From positions 496,001 to 560,000 of the forward strand of contig NZ_CAMZOF010000004.1 in assembly GCF_947331435.1 (NCBI RefSeq): DNA of 64,000 nucleotides. The letters run 5' to 3'. Below the pieces are notes generated by a model. The model worked only from the letters and a program-made list of their open reading frames with translations. It made no database searches and was not told the origin of the DNA. Both the position numbers and the translations under genes were made by a program. Positions 43,935-52,046 of the stretch are shown in pieces (the first letter of the stretch is position 1; each line of letters opens with the position of its first letter). This DNA is from Pelagibius sp. Alg239-R121. Lineage in GTDB: Bacteria; Pseudomonadota; Alphaproteobacteria; Kiloniellales; Kiloniellaceae.

Positions 43935-45605
43935 TCAGTTTCGCCCTTCGACGCGCCATTCTTCGATCCAGAGGGTGGTGGTCAGTTGATGCCCGGTCGG
44001 GCGCACGCCTTTGAGCCACTTGGGGAGGGGAAATGCGTTGGCGCGCCAATAGAGAGGGATCACGGGAAGCTCTTCCACGTAGAGTGACTGGAGTTGTGCC
44101 CAGAGTGCTTTGCGTTTCTCGAAATCCAGCTCGCGTTCAATGCCGTCGATCAGCTGGTCCATCTCGGCATTTTTGAAGCCGGTGTAGTTCTGACCCGACC
44201 AGCCGTTTGCTTCCATCGGAACCTGATCGGACTTCAGAGTGGTCAGCGGGACGCTTTCAGGCGCGGAGATCCACGCGAACATAGCCATGGCGGAAAATTT
44301 TCGCCGGCTTACTGTTTCGCCGAAAAAGACCCGTGCGGGCTGGTTTCGAATGGTGACGTCGATGCCGATCTGGCGCCATTGGCTCTGCAGGACCTGCTGA
44401 ACCAGCTCTCTCGACCGGTTGCCGGCGGTCGTCATGATTTCGAGTGTCAGGCGTTCACCGGCCGCGTTGTGGCGCAGGCCCCGCTTCATCACGGACCAGC
44501 CGGCTTCGTCAAGCAGCGCCTTGGCTTTGGCTGGATTATAGGCGTACTGCAGCGTCTCCGGGCTGTGTATCGAATCCAGCGGGCTGACGGAGGCGTCTGC
44601 AACCGGCTGGCGACCCTGGAACAGCTGTTCGCTGATGGTCTTGCGGTCCAAGGCCATGACCAGCGCTTTACGCACGCGCTTGTCGGTCAGAACCGGGTTG
44701 TCGAGGTTGAGATCAATGTGTTCGTAGATCAGGCCCGACTTGTAGACCATATCGAACTTGCCGCCATTGCGCTTTTCAAAGGCTAGTGCCTGATCGAGTG
44801 TGAGCCCCAGCTCGCCGGCGATGGTATCAACCGCACCGGACAGCAGGTTCGCTTCCAGGGCCGCAGTGTTTTCAATTGCCCGTACGATGATCTTGTCGAA
44901 CGCCGGTTTAGGGCCCCACCAGGTCGGGTTGGGAAGGAATTCCATCGTTGCCCCTTGTTCCGTCGCGACCAGACGATAGGGGCCGAAAGCCAAACCGGGA
45001 TTGAAAGGGTCGCGGTCGAAGGCGGTGCGGTTGCGGTACTCGGACGGATTTGCCTCAAAGATCGGGCGTTCGATGTGGGCAGGCAACAGAGCCAGTGAAA
45101 AGGCGTTGTAGCTGTAGGTGATCCGATCCAGATGCAGTGTGAAGGTCTTGTCGTCGACAATGTCGATCGAGCGGATACGCTGAAAGGCTTCCAGCGATAC
45201 TGCGCCGGAGCGTTCGTCACGGCCCATCTGCCAGGTGAAGAGCATGTCGTCGCTGGTCACAGGCGTGCCGTCGCCCCAGGTCGCGTCCGGATGCAGGCTG
45301 TAGGTGACGGCCATACCTTCCTTGGTCTCGCCGTCCTGTTGGTAGCTTTCGCGCTGCGCCCCGCCGTTTTCAATTGTCGGCAGATCAGTACAAAGCATGC
45401 ACACCAGTTTCCAGTCCTGGTCGTACGCGGTGACGGGGCGAAGCGTGAGTCCCTCCACGTAACGTTGTGCCAGCATGGAGGCGAGCGTGGGATGAAAACT
45501 GGCAGGGTACTGTGTAATGCCAATCGTGAGGGTTTCGGCGGCAAAAGCGGGCAGGCTTGCAGCGCTATAGATAAGAGCGCCAATGGCTGTGAGAAGTCGC
45601 CGCAT
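43935..45605 (-). CDS. Peptide ABC transporter binding protein, second system
   Basis: 556 residues with a signal peptide (residues 1-22, ending LPAFA). SBP family 5 layout: ETLTIGITQYPASFHPTLA at the start, YSLHPDATWGDGTPVTSDDM (the family's W-x-DG-x-P/F-T-x-D-D element), then long C-terminal lobe elements including RKALVMALDRKTISEQLFQG. There is an unusual Cys-containing early stretch (LVCMLCTDLPTIENGG). It heads the second transporter unit; ligand unknown. Confidence 0.92.
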   Translation of the reverse strand: MRRLLTAIGALIYSAASLPAFAAETLTIGITQYPASFHPTLASMLAQRYVEGLTLRPVTAYDQDWKLVCMLCTDLPTIENGGAQRESYQQDGETKEGMAVTYSLHPDATWGDGTPVTSDDMLFTWQMGRDERSGAVSLEAFQRIRSIDIVDDKTFTLHLDRITYSYNAFSLALLPAHIERPIFEANPSEYRNRTAFDRDPFNPGLAFGPYRLVATEQGATMEFLPNPTWWGPKPAFDKIIVRAIENTAALEANLLSGAVDTIAGELGLTLDQALAFEKRNGGKFDMVYKSGLIYEHIDLNLDNPVLTDKRVRKALVMALDRKTISEQLFQGRQPVADASVSPLDSIHSPETLQYAYNPAKAKALLDEAGWSVMKRGLRHNAAGERLTLEIMTTAGNRSRELVQQVLQSQWRQIGIDVTIRNQPARVFFGETVSRRKFSAMAMFAWISAPESVPLTTLKSDQVPMEANGWSGQNYTGFKNAEMDQLIDGIERELDFEKRKALWAQLQSLYVEELPVIPLYWRANAFPLPKWLKGVRPTGHQLTTTLWIEEWRVEGRN

Positions 45606-45730
45606 AGAGTCTGCGTCCCGTTACAAATTCGAATGGCGGGAGTTTAGACACAAAAGCGCCTGCGGGGCAGGGGCTTTTCGGTTTTGTGCTCGGGCTTGTG
45701 ATCGAGCCGGGCGGGGAATCCTGCTGCCGG

Positions 45731-46426
45731 TCAGTCAGCCTTGCCGCCGCGTGCCGCCGACCAGCCGTTCGGATCCTTGAGAAAAGCGCGCACCTGTTCC
45801 AGGCCTTCGGCGTTCAGGTAACCCTGTTCTTCCGCGACTGCCAGGGCATCCCACCAGGTGGCGAGGGCGTGCAGGCGGACCCCCTTGTCGGCGAGGTCCT
45901 GGATGCCCTTGGGGAAGATACCGTAATGGAAAACGACGAAGGTGTCCGCGACCTGGGCGCCCGCGGTCCGCAAAGCCTCGACGAAGTTCAGTTTCGAGCC
46001 GCCGTCGGTGGCCAGATCCTCGACCAGCAGGATACGGTCGCCTTCCTTCATGGCGCCCTCGATCTGCGCGTCACGCCCAAAGCCTTTGGGCTTTTTGCGC
46101 ACGTAAAGCATGGGCAGGCTCAGGCGTTCGGCGATCCAGGCCGCGAAAGGAATGCCTGCCGTCTCGCCCCCTGCGATGGCTTCCAGAGATTCGTAGCCGA
46201 TTTCGCGCGTTATCATTTCAACAGCCGCGTCCATCAGCTGGGCGCGGGCGCGGGGAAAGGAAATGATCTTTCGGCAGTCGACATAGACGGGGCTGACCCG
46301 GCCGGAGGTAAAGGTGAAAGGATCGTCGGGACGAAAGAGAACCGCTTCGATCTCCATCAGAATACGCGCCGTCGTCCGCGCTGCCTCAGTCGCCGGAGCG
46401 CCTTCGCCTGTCATTTCCGTCGTCAT
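45731..46426 (-). CDS. pyrE: Orotate phosphoribosyltransferase
   Basis: 231 residues from the ATG at 46426 (GGAAAG upstream). A 42-residue upstream extension is not family-like. OPRT marks: [17 protein letters not shown] near the start, [34 protein letters not shown] (the flexible catalytic loop) and the PRPP-binding [17 protein letters not shown]. It makes orotidine-5'-phosphate from orotate and PRPP in pyrimidine biosynthesis. It stands alone; the next gene on the same strand ends 142 bp upstream. Confidence 0.95.
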   Translation of the reverse strand: MTTEMTGEGAPATEAARTTARILMEIEAVLFRPDDPFTFTSGRVSPVYVDCRKIISFPRARAQLMDAAVEMITREIGYESLEAIAGGETAGIPFAAWIAERLSLPMLYVRKKPKGFGRDAQIEGAMKEGDRILLVEDLATDGGSKLNFVEALRTAGAQVADTFVVFHYGIFPKGIQDLADKGVRLHALATWWDALAVAEEQGYLNAEGLEQVRAFLKDPNGWSAARGGKAD

Positions 46427-46567
46427 TCCTGTGACTTTCCTTGTTGCGATCCTGGCTTCCCAGACCGAATTTCTGCGGCCCTTGTTTATCTGCTCATCGG
46501 CCTTCGGGCAACGCCGTTTCCGGCTGTTCATTGTCGAATCCAAATGGGTCATCCTGTCCCTGCAACA

Positions 46568-47257
46568 TTAACGACACCCAGCCCGCTCCAGAATGACGGT
46601 TGCACCAGTTTTGACGGAAGCCCAGGTGGAGGCGTCATCGTCGTTCGGCGGGATATTCCAGGCCACCAAGAATATGATTTCGCATTCTTCACCAAATTCG
46701 AGTTCGGGCAACACCACTTGTAAGCCGTCAGTTCGATAGCGCACAGTGTCTGAGCTGATCAAGGATTCCCATCTAGCGGGTAATCTCCCCTGTCTCGCGA
46801 ATTCTTTCAGGCATTCATCATCTTCTGTTCCAAGAGAAACGCGCGTTGAGCCGATGTCCCATGTTAAGGCATCGAGGTTTTGTCCTGCGTCAGGTCCACC
46901 GTCAGCCTTGTCGGGCAGTGATGTCCAAGTGCATTGAGATTTTAGGGAAATGTCGTCGCGCAGCGCTTGGAAGCGCCATATCGCGGCCTCGCAACCATCG
47001 ACGTAAGCACCCTCATAAAGCTGGCCGGTCACACTGGATCGAAAAAGCTCAAGACGACCATTGGTGTTCTGCCATACTGTCACACTGGCGCCGGAGGGTA
47101 GGCGATAGCTTGTCGGATCGACATCGCGGGTTAGTTCGATATCGTTTGTGGAGGCTTTGAGTGCAAAAGCCCCGTAGGGGACGTCTACATCGTAGTACAG
47201 TTCCTCGGTCAGAATTGCCGCGCTGAATTTGAAGAGGAACGGATCGGCAGCGGTCAC
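46568..47257 (-). CDS. Hypothetical protein coupled to a patatin phospholipase
   Basis: 229 residues, no signal peptide, no membrane helix; not recognised. It reads as mainly beta strand: LPSGASVTVWQNTNGRLELF, a Cys in YVDGCEAAIWRF, and a final VKTGATVILERAGCR. Four cysteines are spread through the protein. Its start overlaps the patatin stop by four bases (ATGA), so the two are translationally coupled and probably work together, as partner, inhibitor or co-effector. No database-level family can be named from reading alone. Confidence 0.65.
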   Translation of the reverse strand: MTAADPFLFKFSAAILTEELYYDVDVPYGAFALKASTNDIELTRDVDPTSYRLPSGASVTVWQNTNGRLELFRSSVTGQLYEGAYVDGCEAAIWRFQALRDDISLKSQCTWTSLPDKADGGPDAGQNLDALTWDIGSTRVSLGTEDDECLKEFARQGRLPARWESLISSDTVRYRTDGLQVVLPELEFGEECEIIFLVAWNIPPNDDDASTWASVKTGATVILERAGCR

Positions 47258-48495
47258 AGATACATCTCTTCGATATCCATGGTGGAGCGCTCGCCCAGGG
47301 CGTCGCGATTCTCGCTGAGCCAGATCTCGGTGCGCTCATAGCCGATTTTGTGGAGGTATTGAAGGAACTCCCAATCAGCGTTGAGCTTGCTGGAAACACC
47401 CAGGTCGTCCATCACGTCTTCTGCATCGATCACATGCATTAACATGCGTTTCAATCTGCCCTCATCGTCGAACCCGTCGTCAATGATGTCGGTGACGAAC
47501 TTGATGGCGCGCATCTCGCGCATCAGGCTGGAATTGAAGGTCAGGGTGTTCAGCCGGTCGAGAATTTCCTGGGCCGTTTTCGGCGTGTGCTGGATGTTGA
47601 TCGGGTTGAGCTGAATCAGCAACACGTCCCGGCTGTCCGTATGATAGATCAGCGGAAATATCGCCGGATTCCCCATATAGCCGCCGTCCCAATAGGGTTC
47701 GCCATCGATCTCCACGGCTGGCTGCAGGAAGGGCAGGCAGGCAGACGCCATGACCGCATCGAGCGAGAGTTCTTCCAGGCCGAAGATCTTGACCCGGCCG
47801 CGTTTGACGCTGGTGGCACTGACGAAGAGCTTCACTTCCTTGCAGTGCTTCACGACCTCGAAATCGACAAATTCGTCCAGCGTATCCCGCAAGGGGTTTA
47901 GCGCCAGAGCGTTGAACTGGTAGGGAGAGAAGAGGCGCGACATGATATCCAGCGCCATAAAGGCAGGAGAGTAATCCATGCGGCCAATGCCGAGCATGCG
48001 GTCGAAGGGTGTCGGCTGGAGAGGCGAGGTTGCGGCGATCTCGGAGATGCGCCGCCAAAACCGGCGCAGAAGGTCGCGGGTGAAGGCCCTGTCGCCGGCC
48101 GTGATGCCATAGGCCAGCAGAACGCCGTTCACTGCGCCGGCACTGGTGCCCGAAATTCCTTCGATCGAAATGCCGTCGTCTTCCAGAAGGCGATCCAGCA
48201 CGCCCCAGGTCAGGGCACCGTGGGCACCGCCGCCCTGCAGCGCAACATTGATCCGCTTTACATCCTGACCCTGAGGCCAGGGCGAGCAAGGGTTGTGGGG
48301 CGCAGGTGCCGCGCCCTGCCGGCGCGATGAAGAAGACTTAGCGGCGCTGGCGTTCGATTTGGAAGCTTTTGCTTTGGAAGCTTTCGCCTTGGAATTTTTC
48401 GCAGCGGAGGGTTTGGCATATGCGGGTTTTGGCGGTGTCTTTCCGGCTTGCGTTTTACTCTTGCGGGTGCCTGCCGTCCTGGGTTTCGAGACCAT
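47254..48495 (-). CDS. Patatin-like phospholipase with Lys/Ala-rich N-terminal tail
   Basis: 413 residues. Residues 1-75 are a low-complexity basic tail of Lys, Ala, Ser and Pro with repeated SKAKAS-type units. The patatin domain follows: the oxyanion motif LQGGGAHGALTWGVL, the nucleophile GTSAGAVNG (G-x-S-x-G) and the catalytic Asp in YWDGGYMGNPAIFPL, completing the Ser-Asp dyad. A C-terminal helical part follows (RDALGERSTMDIEEMYL). Patatins hydrolyse acyl chains of phospholipids or storage lipids; some bacterial ones are secreted effectors or polyhydroxyalkanoate granule proteins. The basic tail could bind nucleic acid, polyphosphate or granules. Confidence 0.9.
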   Translation of the reverse strand: MVSKPRTAGTRKSKTQAGKTPPKPAYAKPSAAKNSKAKASKAKASKSNASAAKSSSSRRQGAAPAPHNPCSPWPQGQDVKRINVALQGGGAHGALTWGVLDRLLEDDGISIEGISGTSAGAVNGVLLAYGITAGDRAFTRDLLRRFWRRISEIAATSPLQPTPFDRMLGIGRMDYSPAFMALDIMSRLFSPYQFNALALNPLRDTLDEFVDFEVVKHCKEVKLFVSATSVKRGRVKIFGLEELSLDAVMASACLPFLQPAVEIDGEPYWDGGYMGNPAIFPLIYHTDSRDVLLIQLNPINIQHTPKTAQEILDRLNTLTFNSSLMREMRAIKFVTDIIDDGFDDEGRLKRMLMHVIDAEDVMDDLGVSSKLNADWEFLQYLHKIGYERTEIWLSENRDALGERSTMDIEEMYL

Positions 48496-48684
48496 TCAAC
48501 TGCTTTCTGGTGATTGGGGCCGATGTTGAGGTGAGCCGTCTGTGTCGTCGCATCTTGCTCTTGTGCAGTGCAAAATCGTACCCTGTCCTGAGAGGCCGAA
48601 CAACCTCCGAACTGCCATTGCCGGCCACCTGTTATCCCCGGGCGGCAGTTTGAATTGTAGGCAAGATTTAGCAGGGAAACGCCG

Positions 48685-49464
48685 ATGTCAGACACCGTTC
48701 TTTTGCAGCGTGACGGCGCGATAGCCACCATAACCCTCAATCGGCCGGAACGGCGCAATGCCTTCAATCTGGAAATGTGGTCGGCGCTTGGGGACGTTAT
48801 GGCGGATCTCAATGGCGACGACGGCTTGCGTTGCGTTGTGTTGCGCGGCGCCGGTGACAAGGCCTTTGCCGCCGGTGCCGATATTGCCGAATTCTCGAAA
48901 GTCCGGTTCAGCGCCAAACAGGCGGAGGCCTATGCGGAAACGATGGACCGGGCAACCGATGCGGTACGGGACTGTCCGCATCCGACCCTCGCCATGATTC
49001 GTGGAGCCTGTGTCGGCGGCGGCCTGGAATTGGCCATTCATTGTGATCTGCGGATTTCGGGACGGTCCGGACGGATCGGGATTCCCATTAACCGGATCGG
49101 CAATGCTCTGCCCTACGCGGCCATGATTGCGCTGGTTGAGGCAGTGGGGCGGCCCACGGTGTTGGAACTGTTGCTGGAAGGCCGGATTTTCGACGCCGAA
49201 GAGGCCTGCGCGAAGGGTCTGATCACACGGGTTGTCGAGGACGGTGCGCTGGAGGCCGAGGTTCAGGCGACGGCTGGCCGCATAGCCGCCGGAGCCCCTC
49301 TGGTGGCGCGGGCACACAAGATCTTTTCACGCAAAGCCGCGGCCCCTTCGGACCTGCAGGACAAGGACTGGGCCGCACCCTTCGAGATTTGCGACAGCGA
49401 AGATTACCGCGAAGGCATCCGCGCATTCCTTGCCAAGGAATCACCCAACTTCACTGCGCAATAG
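48685..49464 (+). CDS. Enoyl-CoA hydratase/isomerase family protein
   Basis: 259 residues of the crotonase fold. NRPERRNAFNLEMW at the start and AFAAGADIAEFSKV form the first oxyanion strand, and RGACVGGGLELAIHCDLRI the second. A Glu in INRIGNALPYAAMIALVEAV sits near the active-site area but the usual catalytic Glu pair is not obvious, so hydratase, isomerase or another crotonase reaction are all possible. Cytosolic, acting on acyl-CoA. Divergent from the patatin gene. Confidence 0.9.
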   Translation: MSDTVLLQRDGAIATITLNRPERRNAFNLEMWSALGDVMADLNGDDGLRCVVLRGAGDKAFAAGADIAEFSKVRFSAKQAEAYAETMDRATDAVRDCPHPTLAMIRGACVGGGLELAIHCDLRISGRSGRIGIPINRIGNALPYAAMIALVEAVGRPTVLELLLEGRIFDAEEACAKGLITRVVEDGALEAEVQATAGRIAAGAPLVARAHKIFSRKAAAPSDLQDKDWAAPFEICDSEDYREGIRAFLAKESPNFTAQ

Positions 49465-49579
49465 CTGAGTTATTCTGAGAATTGCTTTCTGTTGCAGAGT
49501 ATTGCATGAACTTCATAACTCCCAAGGGCTTAAATGGAATGGAAGTAAGGTGTGATAAATTTCAGGTAACGAAGGAAGT

Positions 49580-50689
49580 ATGAATAAACGCGTGCTCGTT
49601 ATTGGGGGTTACGGCAATTTCGGCAGTTTCATTACGAAGAAATTGGCGCAAGATGATAACATTCAAGTTATTGTCGCAGGCAGGTCGAGCGATAAAGCTA
49701 ATAAGCTAATTTCTGAATTAGATTCAGTTCATAAACCTGAAGCATACACGCTCGATATAAACATAGGTATTACAGAGGCACTAGGGGCCATCAGGCCCGA
49801 TATTGTGGTTCATACCTCCGGACCTTTTCAAGCACAGGGATATGGCGTAGCAGAGGCCTGTATTGAATACGGGTGTCATTACATTGATTTAGCGGATGGT
49901 CGAGTATTTGTGAGTGGCATCACGAAATTAAATACAAAGGCACAGGAGAAAAACATTCTTGTTGTCAGTGGCGCCAGTTCAGTTCCCTGCTTAACATCAG
50001 CGTTGGTTGAACATTACAGAAAAGAATTCAAAACGCTTGAAGATCTCGACTATGGTATAACAACGGCACAAAAGACTACGCGTGGCTTAGCAACGACTTC
50101 CGCCATTCTTAGCTACACAGGAAAGCCTTTTAAAACGCTGCTTAATGGCGAGATGAAAAAGGTTTTTGGGTGGCAGAATCTACACCTTCGCAAGTATAGA
50201 GAATTAGGTTGGCGTTTTTTAGGCAACTGCGAAGTACCGGACCTTAACTTATTTCCCAGGTATTATCCTGAACTTAAAAATGTTCGGTTTTATGCAGGTC
50301 TAGAGATACCCTTCATCCACATTGCTTTGTGGATGATGTCATGGCTGGTGCGTATTGGCTTCATCCGCCGATTGGAGAAGGCCGCTCCCTTAATGCTCAA
50401 GACTTCTTATCTGTTTGACTGGCTGGGTAGTGCAAACAGCGGTTTTCACATGCAACTATCAGGTAACGGCCATGACGATAATTATAAAACCATAACATTC
50501 GAGCTAACGGCCTGTTCAGGCGATGGGCCTTACATTCCTTGTGTGCCTGCTATTCTATTGGCAAAGAATCTTGCGCGTGATGAAGTGAAACAGACAGGAG
50601 CTCATCCTTGTATCGGTTTTGTTAGTCGAGACGAGTATTTGGCGGCTCTGAGCAATCTAGATATCACTTGGCAGGAATACAGTTCTTAG
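49580..50689 (+). CDS. Saccharopine dehydrogenase-like NAD(P)-binding protein, atypical base composition
   Basis: 369 residues. Rossmann start MNKRVLVIGGYGNFGSFITK, then IIVAGRSSDKA-like helix and DIVVHTSGPFQAQGYGVAEA, the pattern of saccharopine-dehydrogenase-family and trans-acting enoyl reductase-like proteins. A hydrophobic segment (about 245-265, IPFIHIALWMMSWLVRIGF) may insert in or rest on a membrane. The gene is strikingly A+T-rich: two 60-base lines counted (49621 and 49681) are about 42% and 35% G+C, against about 62% in a line of its neighbour (48841). This points to horizontal acquisition. Function unknown. Confidence 0.85.
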   Translation: MNKRVLVIGGYGNFGSFITKKLAQDDNIQVIVAGRSSDKANKLISELDSVHKPEAYTLDINIGITEALGAIRPDIVVHTSGPFQAQGYGVAEACIEYGCHYIDLADGRVFVSGITKLNTKAQEKNILVVSGASSVPCLTSALVEHYRKEFKTLEDLDYGITTAQKTTRGLATTSAILSYTGKPFKTLLNGEMKKVFGWQNLHLRKYRELGWRFLGNCEVPDLNLFPRYYPELKNVRFYAGLEIPFIHIALWMMSWLVRIGFIRRLEKAAPLMLKTSYLFDWLGSANSGFHMQLSGNGHDDNYKTITFELTACSGDGPYIPCVPAILLAKNLARDEVKQTGAHPCIGFVSRDEYLAALSNLDITWQEYSS

Positions 50690-50698
50690 TGAAAGAGA

Positions 50699-51187
50699 TT
50701 AATGTTTCTCGCTCCGGGCGCGGAGAGGCTTTGGCGCTTCTGCCGGTACGCCTTCCGGATTTTCGCTGCCTCGGCGGTATTTGAAGGTCCCTGTGCCCTG
50801 GGCGAGCAGCGTACCGTTCTGGTCGCGAACTTCGGCCGTGCTGAAGAAAATCGAACGCCCGCCGCCGGTCTTGCGTCCGATAACCGTCACCCGCTTTCCC
50901 TCGGTGATCGCACCAATGAACTGCGTCTCCAGAGACAGAGTCAGAGCGCGACGGAAGTTGCCTTCGACCGTGCAATAACACCCCGCGTAGCCGCAGGCCG
51001 TGTCGATCAGGGTTGAAACGGCGCCACCGTGCAGAACACCACTGCGGTTCAGGTGCTGTGGCCGGACATCAAGAACCACTTCGGCATAATCCTCACGCCA
51101 GACATGCAATTGATAGTCGACCAAATCGGCGAACCCGCCCTGGATTCGTCCGGTGTCTGGAATCGAGCTCTGGTCATCTTTTGTCAT
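50699..51187 (-). CDS. PaaI family hotdog-fold thioesterase
   Basis: 162 residues. The hotdog signature is HLNRSGVLHGGAVSTLIDTA, with HGG and the catalytic Asp in the central helix. The remaining strands TLSLETQFIGAITEGKRVTV and RSIFFSTAEVRDQNGTLLAQ complete the fold. Such enzymes hydrolyse acyl- or phenylacetyl-CoA thioesters in the cytosol. Convergent with the A+T-rich gene, nine bases apart. Confidence 0.9.
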   Translation of the reverse strand: MTKDDQSSIPDTGRIQGGFADLVDYQLHVWREDYAEVVLDVRPQHLNRSGVLHGGAVSTLIDTACGYAGCYCTVEGNFRRALTLSLETQFIGAITEGKRVTVIGRKTGGGRSIFFSTAEVRDQNGTLLAQGTGTFKYRRGSENPEGVPAEAPKPLRARSEKH

Positions 51188-51303
51188 AGGCAGAAAGACT
51201 GCCTTTCGGTGCGGTGATTGTCCAGATGGTCAATCGCCGTTGGCTGATCGTCTTGGATGCCCGCCATAGGCAGCATCTGATCATCACCAAACTGGTTTGC
51301 GCG

Positions 51304-51744
51304 CTAGCCGGCCGTAGCTCCAAGCGCGCTGGTGCTGGCTTCGTTGGCGCGGGATTCGTTACAGGCATCGGGCATGAGGAAGACACTACGCGCCAGATCC
51401 GACTTCAGACGCTCCGCCGAGTACCATTGCTTGAGAACGTCCTTGGACAGGAGGTCCTGGTTCTGCGTTATGAAATCCTCGTAGCCGGTGTGCTCGGACT
51501 TTTTCATGCGCTCGGCAATCAGACTCATGAAGGCGACCGTGATCGTCGTATTGAATTTTTTGGCCGCACCGGCCTTGGTGGCAATCATGTTCAGGCATTC
51601 GCCATACTTCATTGTGGCGTCCATGAAGTCGTATTTGCACAGCATTTCATACGCGACGCCGACATGATCGCCATGTCGGAAGATACTGGGGTCGATGCTG
51701 CGCCGTTCAAAGGACTGGGTGAGTTCCGAGTAGCTCTTACTCAT
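51304..51744 (-). CDS. Unknown protein, second gene of RHH-led pair
   Basis: 146 residues, soluble and helical; no family recognised. Visible features: HGDHVGVAYEMLCKYDFMDA with two His, KFNTTITVAFMSLIAERMKK as a likely amphipathic helix, and a conserved-looking end LSKDVLKQWYSAERLKSDLA followed by an unstructured Ala/Ser tail. Its start overlaps the stop of the RHH-like gene by four bases, so the two are translated together. The arrangement (small DNA-binding protein first, overlapping partner second, palindrome at the promoter) is that of many toxin-antitoxin or autoregulated pairs; activity is unknown. Confidence 0.75.
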   Translation of the reverse strand: MSKSYSELTQSFERRSIDPSIFRHGDHVGVAYEMLCKYDFMDATMKYGECLNMIATKAGAAKKFNTTITVAFMSLIAERMKKSEHTGYEDFITQNQDLLSKDVLKQWYSAERLKSDLARSVFLMPDACNESRANEASTSALGATAG

Positions 51745-51998
51745 GCTTTGTCTCCTGTTTCACGAAGGCTGTGGCTATCCGACGCCTTCAGATCAAGGTC
51801 ATAGACAGACTTGAGCTGTTCGATCTTTTTGAGGGTTTCATTGGAGAAGGGCGGCAGGTTTTCAAAACAGTGCAGCGCCATCCCCTCAAGCAAATCGCCA
51901 AGCGAGAGATCGAGATGCTCCGCGAGCCCCTTAAGCACCTTCAGGGTTCGTTTCTCGACCCGGACACCGGTCTGAACGCGTTCGATTGATTTCGTCAT
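51741..51998 (-). CDS. Ribbon-helix-helix-like small DNA-binding protein
   Basis: 85 residues. The segment GVRVEKRTLKVLKGLAEHLD followed by LSLGDLLEGMALHCFE reads as beta strand, helix, turn, helix, the RHH plan of Arc/MetJ-type and antitoxin DNA-binding domains (residues about 10-47). A C-terminal part (ETLKKIEQLKSVYDLDLKAS) could bind the partner. No Shine-Dalgarno precedes the ATG, and the predicted transcript starts at or next to it, so the mRNA may be leaderless. The promoter is covered by a 16-bp palindrome, the natural operator for this protein. Confidence 0.72.
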   Translation of the reverse strand: MTKSIERVQTGVRVEKRTLKVLKGLAEHLDLSLGDLLEGMALHCFENLPPFSNETLKKIEQLKSVYDLDLKASDSHSLRETGDKA

Positions 51999-52000
51999 AA

Positions 52001-52016
52001 TGTTACCATGGTAACA
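52001..52016. promoter_or_regulatory. Perfect 16-bp palindrome, probable operator of the RHH pair
   Basis: The sequence TGTTACCATGGTAACA reads the same on both strands. It lies two bases upstream of the RHH-like start codon and contains the predicted -10 box. Occupancy by a dimeric or tetrameric RHH protein would block transcription, giving autorepression. Confidence 0.7.
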
Positions 52017-52033
52017 AAATAACGTATTGTCAA
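52005..52033 (-). promoter_or_regulatory. Predicted promoter of the RHH pair (leaderless)
   Basis: On the minus strand a perfect TTGACA (52028-52033) is followed after 17 bases by CATGGT (52005-52010), a poor but possible -10 box. The expected start point falls on or beside the ATG at 51998, explaining the absence of a ribosome-binding site. Confidence 0.5.
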
Positions 52034-52046
52034 TCGTAATCGCCCT

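Noticed and set aside
45686-46723. A 345-codon plus-strand frame opposite pyrE
   Set aside because: Antisense to pyrE and part of the unknown gene; His/Gln-rich composition typical of a shadow frame.
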